From contig NC_029521.1 in the NCBI RefSeq assembly GCF_001577835.2, positions 4,097,854 to 4,161,853 on the forward strand: DNA of 64,000 nucleotides, in the 5' to 3' direction. Position numbers and translations under genes: made by a program. Positions 1 to 13,800 of the stretch are shown in pieces. The stretch's first letter is position 1, and each line of letters opens with the position of its first letter. Source of the DNA: Coturnix japonica (lineage: Eukaryota; Chordata; Aves; Galliformes; Phasianidae). Under the pieces are notes generated by a model. That model searched no databases. It had not been told where the DNA came from and was given only the letters and a program-made list of their open reading frames with translations.

Positions 1-3000
1 ATTAGAGGCTGACAGGTTAAAATAATTGAAAAGAAGCTTGAGTTCTCTTGTCAATAGTGTGCTGCAGGGAAAAAACCCACGCTGCAGCCTCATGTCGAAC
101 CACATATCGGAGACCCGATATTTACTATCAATCAGCATAGCAAGCATTTAATTAAAAAGTTTTCATAATAGAAAGGTTGATAGAGCCGAGATGGATCGTT
201 TCCATCAACCATCTCCACCCCACAACCTACAAAACTACTACCAGAAGCAGCAATTTTATCTTCTTGTAACTTTTAGCTTGCTTCTAGGAAAAGCATCTCA
301 GCACAAACAGCCTCATTTTCTTGCTACTCCACTGAGGTATAAGAAGCACGTTTGGAACAGAAGACTGTTGTATTTCCTGTTCAACATAAGAATCCTGTAG
401 GAGAGGTGCGAGAGGTGGGCAAAAGAGCTTAGGGTAAAAGCTAGCACCTTCTGATTAGACTAAGTGTGCATCGGTTAGCCTGTCTGCATCACAAATGTAA
501 CGCTTGTCTAAGATACCTACAGCATAGTAGTTTCTGAATTATCGTCATCATATATTTTCCTCAGTTTCTGGCAAGAGAAAAGAAACCTTTGAAGGACTTT
601 CACAGACATCATTCAAGTGGCTGATACTGTCCGTTCTTGGCTGTAGTTCAAGCCATGACATTAGAAAGGATTTTGAAAAACGTCTGGCATTAAGATGAAT
701 AATTAAATGGTTAAAAAAAACACCTTTCTGAACTGTTAGTCTGTAAGTGCAATATAACTTAATTAATACAGATCTCTGAAACAAAACTAATGTAAGATTA
801 TATACAAAGCTAAATTTCTATAACTTACTATTTTCTGTTATCATCCCTGAAGTATTCTTAGTGAAATGAGTAAACTACACATTACTATTGGAAATGAACA
901 CATTTGATACTTGCATTAAATACCTAATAAAAGTCAATATGCTTAAAGAAGGAAAAGAAAAGCAAATTATACTAGACACAAGTATCAGTACTTGCTTGCA
1001 ACTCCAGCAATTAGATTAGTTTTGCTTGTATCACAGCCATTATGTGGTGCTCTGGGACATGCTGATGATTTAGTTGATGTCCTAAGGCCTATTCTGATAC
1101 TGCAGCATTTTTAGAATTCAAATAATTATTTCTATACTTCAAAGCTATTAAGAATGGTAGAAAATCCAAAGCTGAGGTATCATTTGCATTGCATATCCTT
1201 AAAGGTCAAGACCACAAAGAAGCAACAACCTATGCAGAGGTTTCCCCTCCAACAGCCTCTACAGCACATTTTCTACAGCTGCTTAATGAGCGTAGTAGAT
1301 GAACTCAGTCTCAGGACAGTCATGCATGCTTTCTGTAACGGGGTGTTTGCAAAGCTAACAGCCAGCAAGAAGCTGATGGAAAAAAAGCAAGGCTGTAAGA
1401 AGCTGCTCCTAGCTCTCTGGTGACAGATGGGAAATACTCTTAGCTCCTCACTGTAGATTTCTGCTTATTATTTTTTACTAGGGCAGTTACAGCTGTGTCC
1501 TAAGAATTATGGTGCTCATTCCAAAGCAGGTAAAAGAAATACCCTTTCCTAGTAATCCATGGCTATTTATCTTGACATCAATCAAAGCTTTCTACTGTAC
1601 TGGTCCTGCTCCTTTAAGCAAAGCAAAGCAACGTTGGTGAACTCACATGTACACGAGCTGTGACTTTCCAAAGGAAACAACTTGCATCAAAAGACAAATA
1701 GGAGTGGCAGGTGCAACACAGCTGAAAATAAGTGATCCAGAATGGCTGTCCCTTTAAAATATTATTGTTTGACATAATTACACGTGTGCAGGAAGAGCGG
1801 GGTGAATCTATCATGGTCCTCCCCAGAGTGGTTCCAAGTCATGTATTATTAAGTGCAACCAGTTACAGCATCTCTTAGAAACAAAACAAAAACAAAGGTT
1901 TCTACCATTTCCTCAGCTTTGCTTTGTTACGCAGCACATCTATTTCAGGTCAAGAATAGGCCAACATGTTCCCAAGTACTGCATGTCCTCAGTTTGAAAA
2001 TATGATACTTTCTTAGGATTCTAATCAAAAAGATCTTTTGGCAGCCAAGAATCCCTAAAGATGAAAAAAAATTAAAAACCACCACTAGTTTTTTCTATAC
2101 TAAGCAAGAAGGTTTTTAACACAAATTTCCCAACTTCTATCACCATATGGTCAACTTTCCCAACACATCCTAATTAAGACTATATCCTAATTAGATCTAC
2201 GTCGTTGTCAGTGACCAGAAGTCACAACTAACGTGCTGTTCACCAAGACAGCCCATTCTAGTTCACTTCCAGAAGAAACTCAGAATACACATCTTCTATT
2301 CTCAGCACACCATCATCTCTAGATTTTCTTCTTTTTCCTTGTTCAGAAGCCTAGAATTGAAGCCAGACAACTCAGAGTAAAATTTAGCTTTCTGAGAGCT
2401 TAACACTCAGGGCGGGATTGGACAGAGTGCAGTAGTGCACAAATAATGCCTAGAGATTGCTTCTGAAGGTGCTCTCCATTTGTCCCAAGCATATGAAAGA
2501 TTCCCATCTTCAGAAAACTAAAACATCCAGGCCTACTCATAAAGCAGCTGCTTCCTGCTCGCTCATTGCTCTGACTTTTGATCTCACCAATTAGACAGAT
2601 GACTGGAAAGAGACAGAAAATAAGTGCAAATAAAACGAGCAAGGAGGAACAGACATGCAAGAGTATTACTGCACTTGAGTCTACTGATCATTTAAATCCA
2701 GCAGCATCTACAAAGCTAATGCAATTGGAGTTGAATCCAAGCAGGAGCAGCTCTATGCTCCCTAAAGCAGAAAAAAAAAAAAAAAGGAAGTCAGATGACA
2801 GTTTCTGGGCATGTGCTCGACCATTCAGACCTGGCTGTCTAGTTTGAATCCACCTTACAAGGGTCATGAACCAGTTAGCAGAACATCTCCCTTGCCAGTA
2901 CCTTGATTTTCTTATGGAAGAGATGTGGCTCACATGTAAAAATGCAATCTTTTTTTTTGTCAAAACAACATATAGAAGTACAGTTTTGCACTTTTACTAA

Positions 3001-5460
3001 AGTTAAGAACATTAATATTGTCACTACTCTTAGAATTTATTAGCAAAGGTTTCTATTTAAAACTGTTACAAATCATAGAGCACAGCACAGTCTTACTATG
3101 GACACAAATTTGTTTACTGGAGCGTTCCATTTTATGCTTGTCTTGGAAATAATCTTTTTTTCCCTTTAGCTTATAAGGTTTTCATTATGCTCACTGACCC
3201 TTGTCTAATTTCTTAAGTACTATAAAACAGTATTTGTATACTTGAAATGAACTACACATTTTCAACTGCAATATTTAATCTCCCATGATATCGTGGTGAT
3301 ACACTCTACTGTTTGAATGTAGCAGTATGTCTTAGACACAGAAAAGGGCACGAAATGATCAATACATGCCTTGTCCTTTAGGAGTAATAGAAAAAAAAAA
3401 TCCCTTAGAAGAAAGCAGAAACATGAGGAATAAAAGTGGTAATTAATAGAAGGCAGATGGAACGCCTTGAACTTTCAAGGTTGGATCCTCTGCAGCTTAG
3501 GAAGAGATAATATGCATAACAGACTCTTAATAACACCAAGTGCAGATGTAAGTGGAGCTGGCTAGCTAGGAGAAGCAAAAGGGGAGGTGCAAGCTGCACA
3601 TTTTCTTGCAGAGAGTTTAGCAAGAATGCAATCAGTACATTAAGCAAAACTGCTTCCTCCCAGTGCCCCAGCCCGTGCTCTTTTTGCAGTACTGTTGCCA
3701 TTCCTGTCTCCTTTCTAATCACTGACCGCATCTCCCGATCAGTGAAGATTTTACTCAATAGTTAATTGAAAGGATCCAGGTCAGAAATGTAATTTTAAGT
3801 TGCGCAGCAAGTCACCACTTGGCCCAAAGCCTATTTTAATGACACACTGCTGTTCTACAACCTCAGTTTTAATTTAACCTAGATAGATAGGCACAACAAG
3901 GAGGACACCTTTCCCTACTGCGCTGAAGACTGTGCTAAGACTCGCCTTTATTAGACAATGTTTTAAACCTATTTCCTTCCTTCAGGCATGAATATTGTGC
4001 CCGAATATGTTTATCACAACTTCCTTCTTGCTTAGACCTGACCATAAGAAAATTTGAACCGTGCTTTTCTTTCTGCATGTACAAAACTGAGGCACAAAAT
4101 AAATCATGTCCAAGATCCATGAGGGATTTACATATTGAAAGCTGGAGTTAAGTGATTTTAAGAAACTAAGCCAAATTTATAATCTTCAAAACCCATGTTC
4201 ACGGCTTAAATTCCTCTTATGTGCCAGTTTTCAGCATCTGAAATTCCCTACTTGCCTTAAGATCAGCTTCTGCGTGCCCATATTGGGCAGTTGAGGAAGG
4301 GTGAGAAATTCACAGCTTGACTTCTGTGTGTTGTTAATGCACATAAAACAAAGTACTTCTGCACATCTCAGCACTGAGGAGGTAGTCTACCAAATATTCC
4401 CACAGTACACTGAACAAATTCAGTTCCATAATGAAAGCAAGCTTCAGCTACCATTGTCATCCCCACTGACACACCTAATTCATTCTTTGACAAGATATTC
4501 CAACAACCAGACTGCTCACCCACAATCGAAAAAGCTTTCACCCAAATGTTGCACATTTAAAAATGATTTTATAACAATTCTCACAATAATGACAGATTTC
4601 TTCCAATAGCACATGACTTTTCCCACATTTACTTGCCATTCACTCCATTTACATGCTCAAACCCCCATCTGAATCCTTTACAAAACAGACCAGCTTTAGC
4701 AGGAGAGATGGATAACACCTCCACTCAAAACAGCGCCACAGAATGCAGTTGCCGAGGCTTCAACAAGGGAAGGGCAATACAAGTCACCTGCGTACTGTCA
4801 AGGTATCTATTCACTTCTATTTCACAACATGAAACCATCATGTAGTTTAGTGCTTCATTTTAAAAAAAAAACAAAAAAAACCAAACAAACAAACAAAAAA
4901 AAAACAACCCTATGTGTTGCAACAGGATTCCCAGTTACAAAATCTGTATGGGTTAGGCAGCTTCTGGAATGGAAATGAATCTTAGCAGGTGCGGTGCTTA
5001 CTGCATATTTGTGCATCCTACCTGCCTTACTAACACCCTTTAAAGATGAGGTCAAAAGATGCCCCTTTCCATCTGCTGGATTTTGTGCATCTTGCTGAGA
5101 GACCAAGGCTTCTTTACTGAGTTCACATGGAAAGGTTAGGACTATAAATATGCCTTCTAGGAAAAGAATTGTCAGAGCATTGTGGTGTTGAAGCTCCTCC
5201 TTTTACTTGCTCTTGATCATTTGTGTACACTCTCACACTCGAGGCGCTGGGACTGTGACACATATACCTGTACCTAATGCAAGTACAGTCAAAACCCCTT
5301 CCTTGTTTTCTCACTCTTATTCTAGGCATGAACTCTAGTTGACTCCCCCCCCCAACTTTCAGATCTGGATATTCAAGTTTATACATCAGCTTTTTGAATC
5401 TCTAGGTGGGGATCAAAATCACTCCCAGTGTAAGAGCAGAGCAAGCCGCTCTGGATGGAT
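1..5460. other. Gene-free AT-rich stretch
   Basis: I found no recognisable coding exon, RNA gene or long repeat here. Open frames are short, lack convincing splice partners and resemble no family I know. Low-complexity patches are a 15-base A run at 2771-2785, an A-rich CAAA-type tract near 4861-4907 and a short C run near 5346. It could be intergenic DNA or an intron of a gene outside the window. Confidence 0.5.
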
Positions 5461-6160
5461 GATCTCAGGGACCTGAAGGAATTGGCTGATGTGTTTGCTT
5501 CTCCATCATATCTGAAAACTTATGCCTGTCAGGTAAAGTTCCTGGTGACTGGAAAAAAGAAAGGGAAAAAGGAGTACCCATAGAACTATAGGCTGATGTA
5601 CCTCATGTCCGTGCTTGGGAAAATGATGGAGTAGTTCCTCCTGGAAGATATGCTAAAGCACATGCGAGACAAAGAGGTGATTTGAGAGAGCCAGCATGAC
5701 TTCACCAAGGGTAGATGGTGCCTGACAAATCTTGTGACCTTCTATGATGCAATGATAGCACTGGTGGACGAAGGAAGGGCAAATATCATCTACCTGAACT
5801 TGTACAAGGCCTTAACTCTAAACTGGAGAAATATGCATTTGAAGGCTGAAGTATTCAGTAGATAAAGCATTGGCTGGGTGGTTGCAGCCAGAAGGCTGTC
5901 AACAGCTCAAGGTCCAGTTGGAGGCTGGTCATAAGCGGTGCCACACAGGGACTGTTGCTCTTCAGCATCATTATCAGTAACACAGACAGTGGGATTGAGT
6001 GCATCCTCAGTATGTTTTGTGATAACAGTAAGCTGAGTGGTGCAGTTGATACAACATAAAGAAGGGATGCCATCAAAAAGGGTCCTGGACAGGCTTGAAA
6101 ATGGGTTCACATGAGTCTAATAAAGTTCACTTGAACAAAGCAAAGTGGAGCCCAAAGCCA
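5461..6160 (+). mobile_element. CR1 LINE fragment, reverse-transcriptase region
   Basis: This stretch follows the CR1 ORF2 sequence over about 700 bases. It includes the region corresponding to the finger/palm ('AGCCAGCATGACTTCACCAA') and the later part with AGCTGAGTGGTGCAGTTGAT. The catalytic FADD block reads roughly FCDN here, and the frame is broken by stops and small indels. It is therefore an old, dead, 5'- and 3'-truncated copy. It is the only part of the window that covers CR1 coding sequence rather than the 3' end. Confidence 0.85.
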
Positions 6161-7397
6161 GGCTTGTTAAGGTGGCAAACACACCTGACCCTAGTTCATC
6201 ACCTCTCAGGCGTACCAAGGACCTTTAATTGTCTCCAGAAAAACAACTGAAATAGATCTCTCTTTCCAAGACCTGTTTGGAAAGCACTATATAACTACTT
6301 TCTCTCAGAATTCACGGTCCTGAATACTGGTTTCCATTTTTCATTAATACAGGCTTAAAATTTTGTTGTTCAAGTTTAAAGCCAGAGACACTTGAAATAA
6401 ATTTTGATGAGACTTATGTTTTTTTGGTGGCTATACCATACTCTAGGGAGAAGGGAAAATGAGACCATTCACATTTGTGTTGTACTTCTGCTCCAAGAGT
6501 GCAATCCTCCCACATACAGGTTGGCTTTAAGCCTTTTCCTATTATTTATTACATCAAAACACAAATTAACAGTTACAACAACACTAAGAGTATTTTAACA
6601 GCTGATTTAACTACACAGTTACATTAATCAAGCACCCAACAAAGACCGACAATAAAAGTTCAAGTGAGAAGCAACTTCTAGTCAGCAAACAGCACCTTCA
6701 TTCATGTGTAGCCATTCAAAGGAAACAGGTGGAATTTAAATTAAGCAAAACACTGATTTTTAATTTCCATTCTTTCCTAGTCTTGATCACAATTCAGTGT
6801 GCCTTAAACACAGATTCTCTGAGGCAATGAACAGGCACAAACAACTGCCCTTTTCCTGTTCCTCTCCACAGCACATCGGACACAAGAAGAAAAGGAAAAG
6901 ATCAATAACCACCACACACATCTTTTCCGAGCACTCTGCAGAGTGTGGGCAAGCTCATGCACATGCTCAACTGGGCTGGGGGTCTCCTCCAGAGCCAGGC
7001 TTGGGGCTGACTTCCATCTGCACAGAAGAGCACTGCTACCATTACTCTGGCAGGTGATCTTACTAAGACAGACCAACAATAGGTTGGTCCCAACATGTAC
7101 ATCCAAGTCTCAGTTTCTTTACATTAGACAGGTAACCATCACTTCAGTATAAATAAAGCAGGTAAAACTGGGCAATTAAATTCATTCCTAAGCCTGTTTA
7201 AATACCTTCTACTACAGTTCCTTCATCTTTTAAAGCCCAGGCTGTGGTGTTTGGAAACCATAAAAACCATTCCAGAGAGTAAAGACATGAGATTCAGCAG
7301 TTTCCATGGAGGTGGAATATCCACCAATATCTGCATTTTAGCCTCCCCAGTCACTCAGCAGTTTTTCTATTTGCCTTGCTTATGTAAGTGCACTGGG

Positions 7398-7427
<30 letters not shown>
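7398..7427 (+). repeat. Poly-A tract, 30 bases
   Basis: An uninterrupted run of 30 A residues. No SINE or processed pseudogene body was recognised immediately 5' of it, so it is best treated as a plain homopolymer. Confidence 0.95.
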
Positions 7428-7428
<1 letters not shown>

Positions 7429-8025
7429 CATGGATATACTGTAGAAATTCAACCCCTCACAATGACTGATTGAAAGCAAGCACACTCTGACCGTGAAATA
7501 TTTCAGCAACTTAGGTTTTCCTAAGTCTCTAAAAGATGAAAAGAAACATTCGATCAAAACACAGTTACTAGTGCAGCCCGTTTACATAAAGCTAAGTCTC
7601 TGCTGAAAACTACCTTGCACATCAATCTTCTTAGAGTGTACATGCAAAGCCTGAGCCTAAAAAACTCACATTACTGCACTTTACAGAGGAACATTCACCT
7701 ATGTAAGAGTGATCTGAAGTGTACAAATGAGCTTGGCTTGTACTCAGAGCAAGTATATGCTGTTAAGCTATCACATCTGGTCAATATTTAATTTAGAGCA
7801 GCAGACAGCGTGGAGCAGGCTGATTGTTTGCTCAATGGTTGGAGGCAAATTATGCACAAAAGAGCACAGTGCAACAACAGTAAGAAGAAAAAAAAACCCA
7901 CAAATATCAGCTCTTTAAAAACAGATAGTTTCATTTCTTGCTTGTCTGGCTGAATAAATAGGAAAATAAATAAATCAATGCAGACAAAGACAAGTGACCA
8001 AACTGTGGTGTGCCATCTTGTTTTG

Positions 8026-8064
8026 AAAAAAAAAAAATATATATATATATATACACACACATAT
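8026..8064. repeat. A-run, AT and AC compound microsatellite
   Basis: Twelve A residues followed by alternating AT and then AC dinucleotides. Compound tracts of this kind are often length-polymorphic. Confidence 0.9.
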
Positions 8065-10712
8065 CACCTCTAGTCATGCTAGTCTTATTTTCCATCAAAT
8101 GTAAACTGTTGATCTCAAGGAAAATACTCTCTATAAAATCTCAACTAAATAACTGTAGCCAAGATATAGAGAAGCTGAAGAGTAATTCCAGGCTATGTTG
8201 TTTATTGGAAGTTTTCAAAAATAAAACTCCATTGTCTATGCAGTCAGGAAATTAATAAGTCATTAAATCAGAAGGGATGACCCTGGTGTTCCATACGAAG
8301 TAATGAGCAAAGCTAAGAGTACGTCCAGTAGTCACATGGCCAGGGCCCTTTGCAAAGGGCAACAAATACCTCAGCCGTTATTTTAGACTTAATTTAACTA
8401 ATGGGCAGAAATAGATAGCAAAATAGGTTTTGAGATGTTCTATTAATATCTCTTGAAAATACTGTTGCAACCATATTTTGCTGTTGTTTGGGGTTGTTTT
8501 TGTTCATTTGTCATTCACTGCTTATTTACACGGCTGCCTACCAATTCACCTTTTCCCTCAGGATCGCATCCTTAATCTCTATTGACAAACATTTTTCCTA
8601 GGCTCTCTCTCCCTTTCCTCATTCCTTCTGAGACCCAAAAGTAGCCTGCATATTGCCTACAGATTATTAGCTTACAGTTAATTAGTTCTGACTGCTATAA
8701 AAGACTCCAAGGGAAGCAGCCAAGTGGGAGAGCGCATGCAGGCTAATTCCGACACTTAGATTAAGATACTTTAAATTGGCCCACCAAAGAGACATAGAAC
8801 AACAACAAAAAAACCAGATATTTCAACTTCTAAGGAATCTTCCATCTCCCATTTTCTTCTATTACATATTCTACAACTCAAATTTGTAGGGTTTCATGTG
8901 TCCCCCCAACCCACCCCCAAGCACAAGACGACTTTACTTAAGCATCCAATTTGCCTGCCATTCATCACTGCCCTCCATGTGAACCTCGTGGCATCACAGA
9001 GACATTTCTCTCCCCTGCATTCACAGTGCTGGAGTCTCCTGAGCCAACAAACTGTCAAATTAGTGCCAACTCATGACAGCTTTATGATATGTAATCTTGT
9101 TCACCAGCAAATGGTCTGAGACCCCCTGCTTGCTACTGCTGTCAAACAAGAAATGCTTTTTCCTATCTCTCTGATAAATTTATATATTGAAAGCAAATTC
9201 CAGCTGGGAAAGTAGTGGTTTTGCCTCACAAATATCTTGCATAAGTAAATTCAACAGCTTTCTCTTTGTGCTACTTAAAAAAAAAACAACTTTCAGGATA
9301 TTAACTTGAAAAAGATAAATTATGGGATGGTAAAATGGATTAGATCAATTCCAAGTTTAAGTTGTTCTGCTGCCCCAAAATATATGCGTAACAAATAGCA
9401 AATCCTAACACTTCAACGTTCTATCCTGATTGACACAGCACTGAAGATAATTTTGCCTGATGTTCATGGACCATAAAGGCCACGTATCAAAAGTGGAAGT
9501 GCAGATAAAACCAGTTTCTCCAAATGTAATCAGAAACAGGAGAACTTGAACTGATGGAGAAACAGTTCTAAAGCTTTCAAGACTAAAACTGGGTGACATA
9601 ATGCCAGAAATTAGAAGAGTACCCTTCTATTCTCACTTCCCCTACATAGTATAATCTGAGCTGAGGCAACCGTCTTTCCTTTAAATAGATTTAAATAGTT
9701 TTATTCTAGTTGTTGTAACATAAAGCAATACATATAGCAACTCGGCTAGTAGACTTGTATCCTGACCATTTCAGCTTTTACATCCCTCTTTGTACAAGTC
9801 ATCTGATATTAGCTGCCTGCATTTATTCCCTAATCAGCAGCAGAATTAACCACAAGAAAAAAGGAGTGTGTGACAAGAGCTTAAAAGCAAGACTGCTATT
9901 TTCAGTCAGTGTCATTTATTATTCAGCAAACACAAAGGCTTGCAAAGTTCCCACACAGAGTACCCCAGCACAGTCAGTGAAAACAGTAAGAATTACAGGA
10001 ACAGGCCCTGTAAACAGGAACTGAAAAATAAAAACAAAACCCAAACGAGAATGCGAGAGGGACAAAAATGCAACATTATGAGCACATTGGTGAGCTTTTC
10101 ATTTAAAAACTCTACCAACATAGGCTACCCTTTACATAGGTCCAGGTATTGCAACTGTGATAAAAAGAACAGACTCTGATGCTCTTCGGAATGTTTCTCT
10201 GCCCTACAAAAACACCAGAAAACATTCATGCTTTTTGTTAAGAAAACATTTTAATAGGTGCAATAGCACGTACCCAGAATCAGCCAACAGGTTTTAACAA
10301 ACGTAGCACTTGTAAGTCTGATACCTCCCAATTACTCACATGAGAGGCTGTCTGGACAATTAACAGAGGAGCTTTCTCAGTCATCCCATTAATCTCTATT
10401 AGTACTTGCAGACATGATGAGGCCACATGAACCTGGGTGTACAAATACACCTGATCCCTGCCTGCACAGCTGTTTGAAGCACCACTTGTTTCCATACTAC
10501 AGCCATTTATGGTTGCATCACCCCCACTCTTTCTGCAATTGCAAATACCAATACAACAATAATAGATTATACAGAATTTTTGTTTGTCCACTGGAGCTTC
10601 AGATCCCAGCTAAGGGAGGTACTGTGAAGATACCCCATCATGAACTGCTGACAAATCTTAAATGTAGTCCTTTATGTTATCATTTCCCATACTCAGATAT
10701 AAATGAATCACA

Positions 10713-10837
10713 GTCATAGAATGGCCTGCGTGGAAAAGGACCAGAGTCGCCAACCACCAGACCAGGCTGCCCAGAGCCACATCCAGCCTGGCCTTGAATG
10801 CCTGCAGGGATGGGGCATCCACAGCCTCCTTGGGCAA
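10713..10837 (-). mobile_element. CR1 LINE 3' fragment
   Basis: Reverse-complement CR1 3' sequence. It begins with the tail-side TCATAGAATGGCC, followed by AGAGCCACATCCAGCCTGGC and GGCATCCACAGCCTCCTTGG. It breaks off abruptly at the left end of the element. About 125 bases remain. Confidence 0.9.
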
Positions 10838-13800
10838 AAGCTTGAATTATGAAAAAGCACACCATTTCCCATGTAGTTAATCATACTAATATAACTTCAA
10901 ATGATTTGATTTCACTTTCATAAGTAAAACCTAAAATTAATTTGAGTTCCTATCACCAGGGACTTCAACACAACAGTCAGTTTGCCACCTTACAAGAGCC
11001 ATAATTAAGATGCCTAAATCTGGGAGCTCTGCAGAAACAGCCACCTGCCCACCCAGCACCTAAGACCCGCACACTACTTGGCCTTTCCTGTCACAACTCA
11101 GCTTTCCTATTACCTGCCATCTAATGAAAAACAGAGATGAAATGACCTTTCCACTCACAAGTTAACAAGTTGGAATTGCTACTCACTTCACACACAGGCA
11201 GCTGGAGACGAGCAACACATGATCTACCAGCTGCGTTTCAGTAACACAAAGCATAACATTAAGCAGGAAGTTTTTTGGGGTCTTTTGTTTGTCTTCTCTG
11301 TAGAAGAGAAGTCTTAAGTTGTAAGCCAGTTAATTCCCTGTTGTTCCTTCCACTGTATCAGCGCACAAGAAGGCATCTCTAAAAGACAAGGGAGTGGAAG
11401 GGGGGGGGGAACGTGAGTTTCTTGACACAGTAAGTGGAACTCAGTCTTGGGTTTCCTATGGAGATGCACCCATTCAGCTGCACCACCTCCCCCAAAACAG
11501 ATATCAAGGCTCAGGGTGTTGCACTATATTTGATATGCAGTACAAAATACATTTATAAATACTCAAGTATACTTAAAATGTTCTTAATTATTGTGGTCCA
11601 AGACCCTTCAGTGAAAGCTATAAACATACATCAAACATCAACATTTGACCACAGACTGCAGCAGCAAACATCATTATAGAGTGTAGCTAAGCTTGAACTC
11701 TTCCGGGTTTGATCTTTGTTGAGAAACTTGCATTCATAGTCCGGGAAAAACTCAACCTTTAACATTACCTACAATTATAAACAGCAACATTAACAACAGG
11801 CACTGTCAACCGCTGCATAAGCCCTAACATAAAATAATTGATCGTTATTGCAGATCTGTAGAAAATTAGTCTGTAAATCCTTCAGATCTCAAGGTCTGCC
11901 ACAGAAAAGTAGTAATGAAAAGAAGGAAAGGGAGAGAACTGTGAACTGGAGATTAAGGAGCATTTGTTCTTTGGTGCCACCTGAGAAAGGCTCCTGAGAA
12001 CAACGTGTATTAATCGCAATTGCCAGACTCAGTTAAACTTCACTGTACGTGCTCCAGCTCCTGAGAGCAGGTAGACTGCTTTCATGCAGAAATCAGTTCT
12101 GCAGGGAAATCAGATCAATAAAGCCCTCAAAACGTGCCACAGTTTCTTGCTCATTTTCCATTGCTTACCACTCAATAAACGAGCATTAGCCAGCCTGCCT
12201 TCCCTTGATCAAGCGCGTTGTTAACGTTCTCTAGAAGAAGTAATCTGCTGTGCTACACCAGGCATGCTTTTCTCAAGGGGATCAGAAAGTGCCAGTGTTC
12301 CAGGCATCACTTCTCCACTCAGAATTCCATTTGCATTTGGACCTCAGATAAAGCAAGACATTAAAACAATACTTCTAAATAAAGAAATGCATGATTCCCA
12401 TTCATTCTCCCTTTCATGGAAAAACATTAATTCTCACCGCCATGCTAATGCTTAACATCAGGTTTCAAAAAGCAGTGCTCACTATTAATAACAGATGCTC
12501 CATTCAACTAATCCTTCACATATCCTGTCATTTGTTTTGGCTTCCAGGCTCACTGCTCTTAATGGATTCTTTTTTCCCCAAATAATGCACATTATCACTG
12601 ATGCCATCTCACTGCAATAGACAGAGGTGCCTCTTATCTTCTTACGCTCACATTGTTCTAATGCACAGACCTCAAACTATTTACCATGACACATTAAAAA
12701 TAATACACACCAAAAAAAAGCCCCTTACTTGAACAAGATATTGTACCTACAAGTGAACAGAGAATCAGTTAAAGAACATAAGCACGGTTATCAGTTAAGG
12801 AACATAAGCTGGGACACTGAAGGAATTTTCTTGAGCCAGTATAGTTTGGCACCCAGGCAGGTTTCTCTTGCAACCTAATTTAAGTTCACAGTACTTCAGC
12901 TACTGCTTCTCATCTATAAAACAAGAGTAATGACACTGTCTTTATGTTTATTTTATTTTGAGCAATTCTGAGGCTTAGATTGTTCTGCAATTTCTGATGA
13001 TCAATACTTAATCTCAGAGGACAGACTGATAAGGGTCTCCAAAATATTTCAAGGAAGAAAAGCAGAAAAGGACTCCTGCAAGTGTTCTTTGTTTTGTTCG
13101 TAGCACAACGCTAGCTCCTTGGCACAATTAGTCAGCAAGAAGTCAAAAATGACTGACAGACAGTTCCCACCCCTCCAAAAAATTGCAGCCACTGTTGCAG
13201 CCAGGATAAGTTTTCTCCTTTTCACTGACAAATCTGTGATATATTTATATACAGATCATTAAAGATATGTAGATATACATTAAAAAAAATAAAACGCATG
13301 CAAAACCGAGCAGTAACTTGTCTTGGCAGCCTACATAAAGCTGTCCATTTAAAGGAGTACCCTCAGTAAGGTCAATATACCGTTCTGTTCTACTAAAAAA
13401 AGCAAACAATCTACATTGAGTTGTTAAAATATAGATCTGTGGAGTGTCCTGATAAATTCCTATCCTCATACATATGTAGGATATATAGGAATAGAGACAA
13501 ATAAGCTCCACTTTCACTATGCAAAATCCCAGCTGAAATTGGTCATTTCTGTCTTTAAAAAGATTATTAGAGCACAAATAGGACGCGCAGGAAATCTACC
13601 TGTGATCAGGAATTACAGTCCCTGTGACAGTATAACATTTCCAACACACATATTCTTTAATAATTTCTTTGATTAACACTGTCCAAGAAGACAGCACATG
13701 ATCCTCATGTTTCACTGCAATCAGCAATAGACGCATCACACACATACAAGCAGGCATACAAAGGCTCAACAGAAACTACTGTGGCATCATTCCTGCGTAA

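Larger units (their letters stand above)
6161..10712. other. Gene-free AT-rich stretch
   Basis: No gene recognised. It holds the 30-base A run at 7398-7427 and the A/AT/AC tract at 8026-8064. The remainder is unique AT-rich sequence without convincing exons on either strand. Confidence 0.45.
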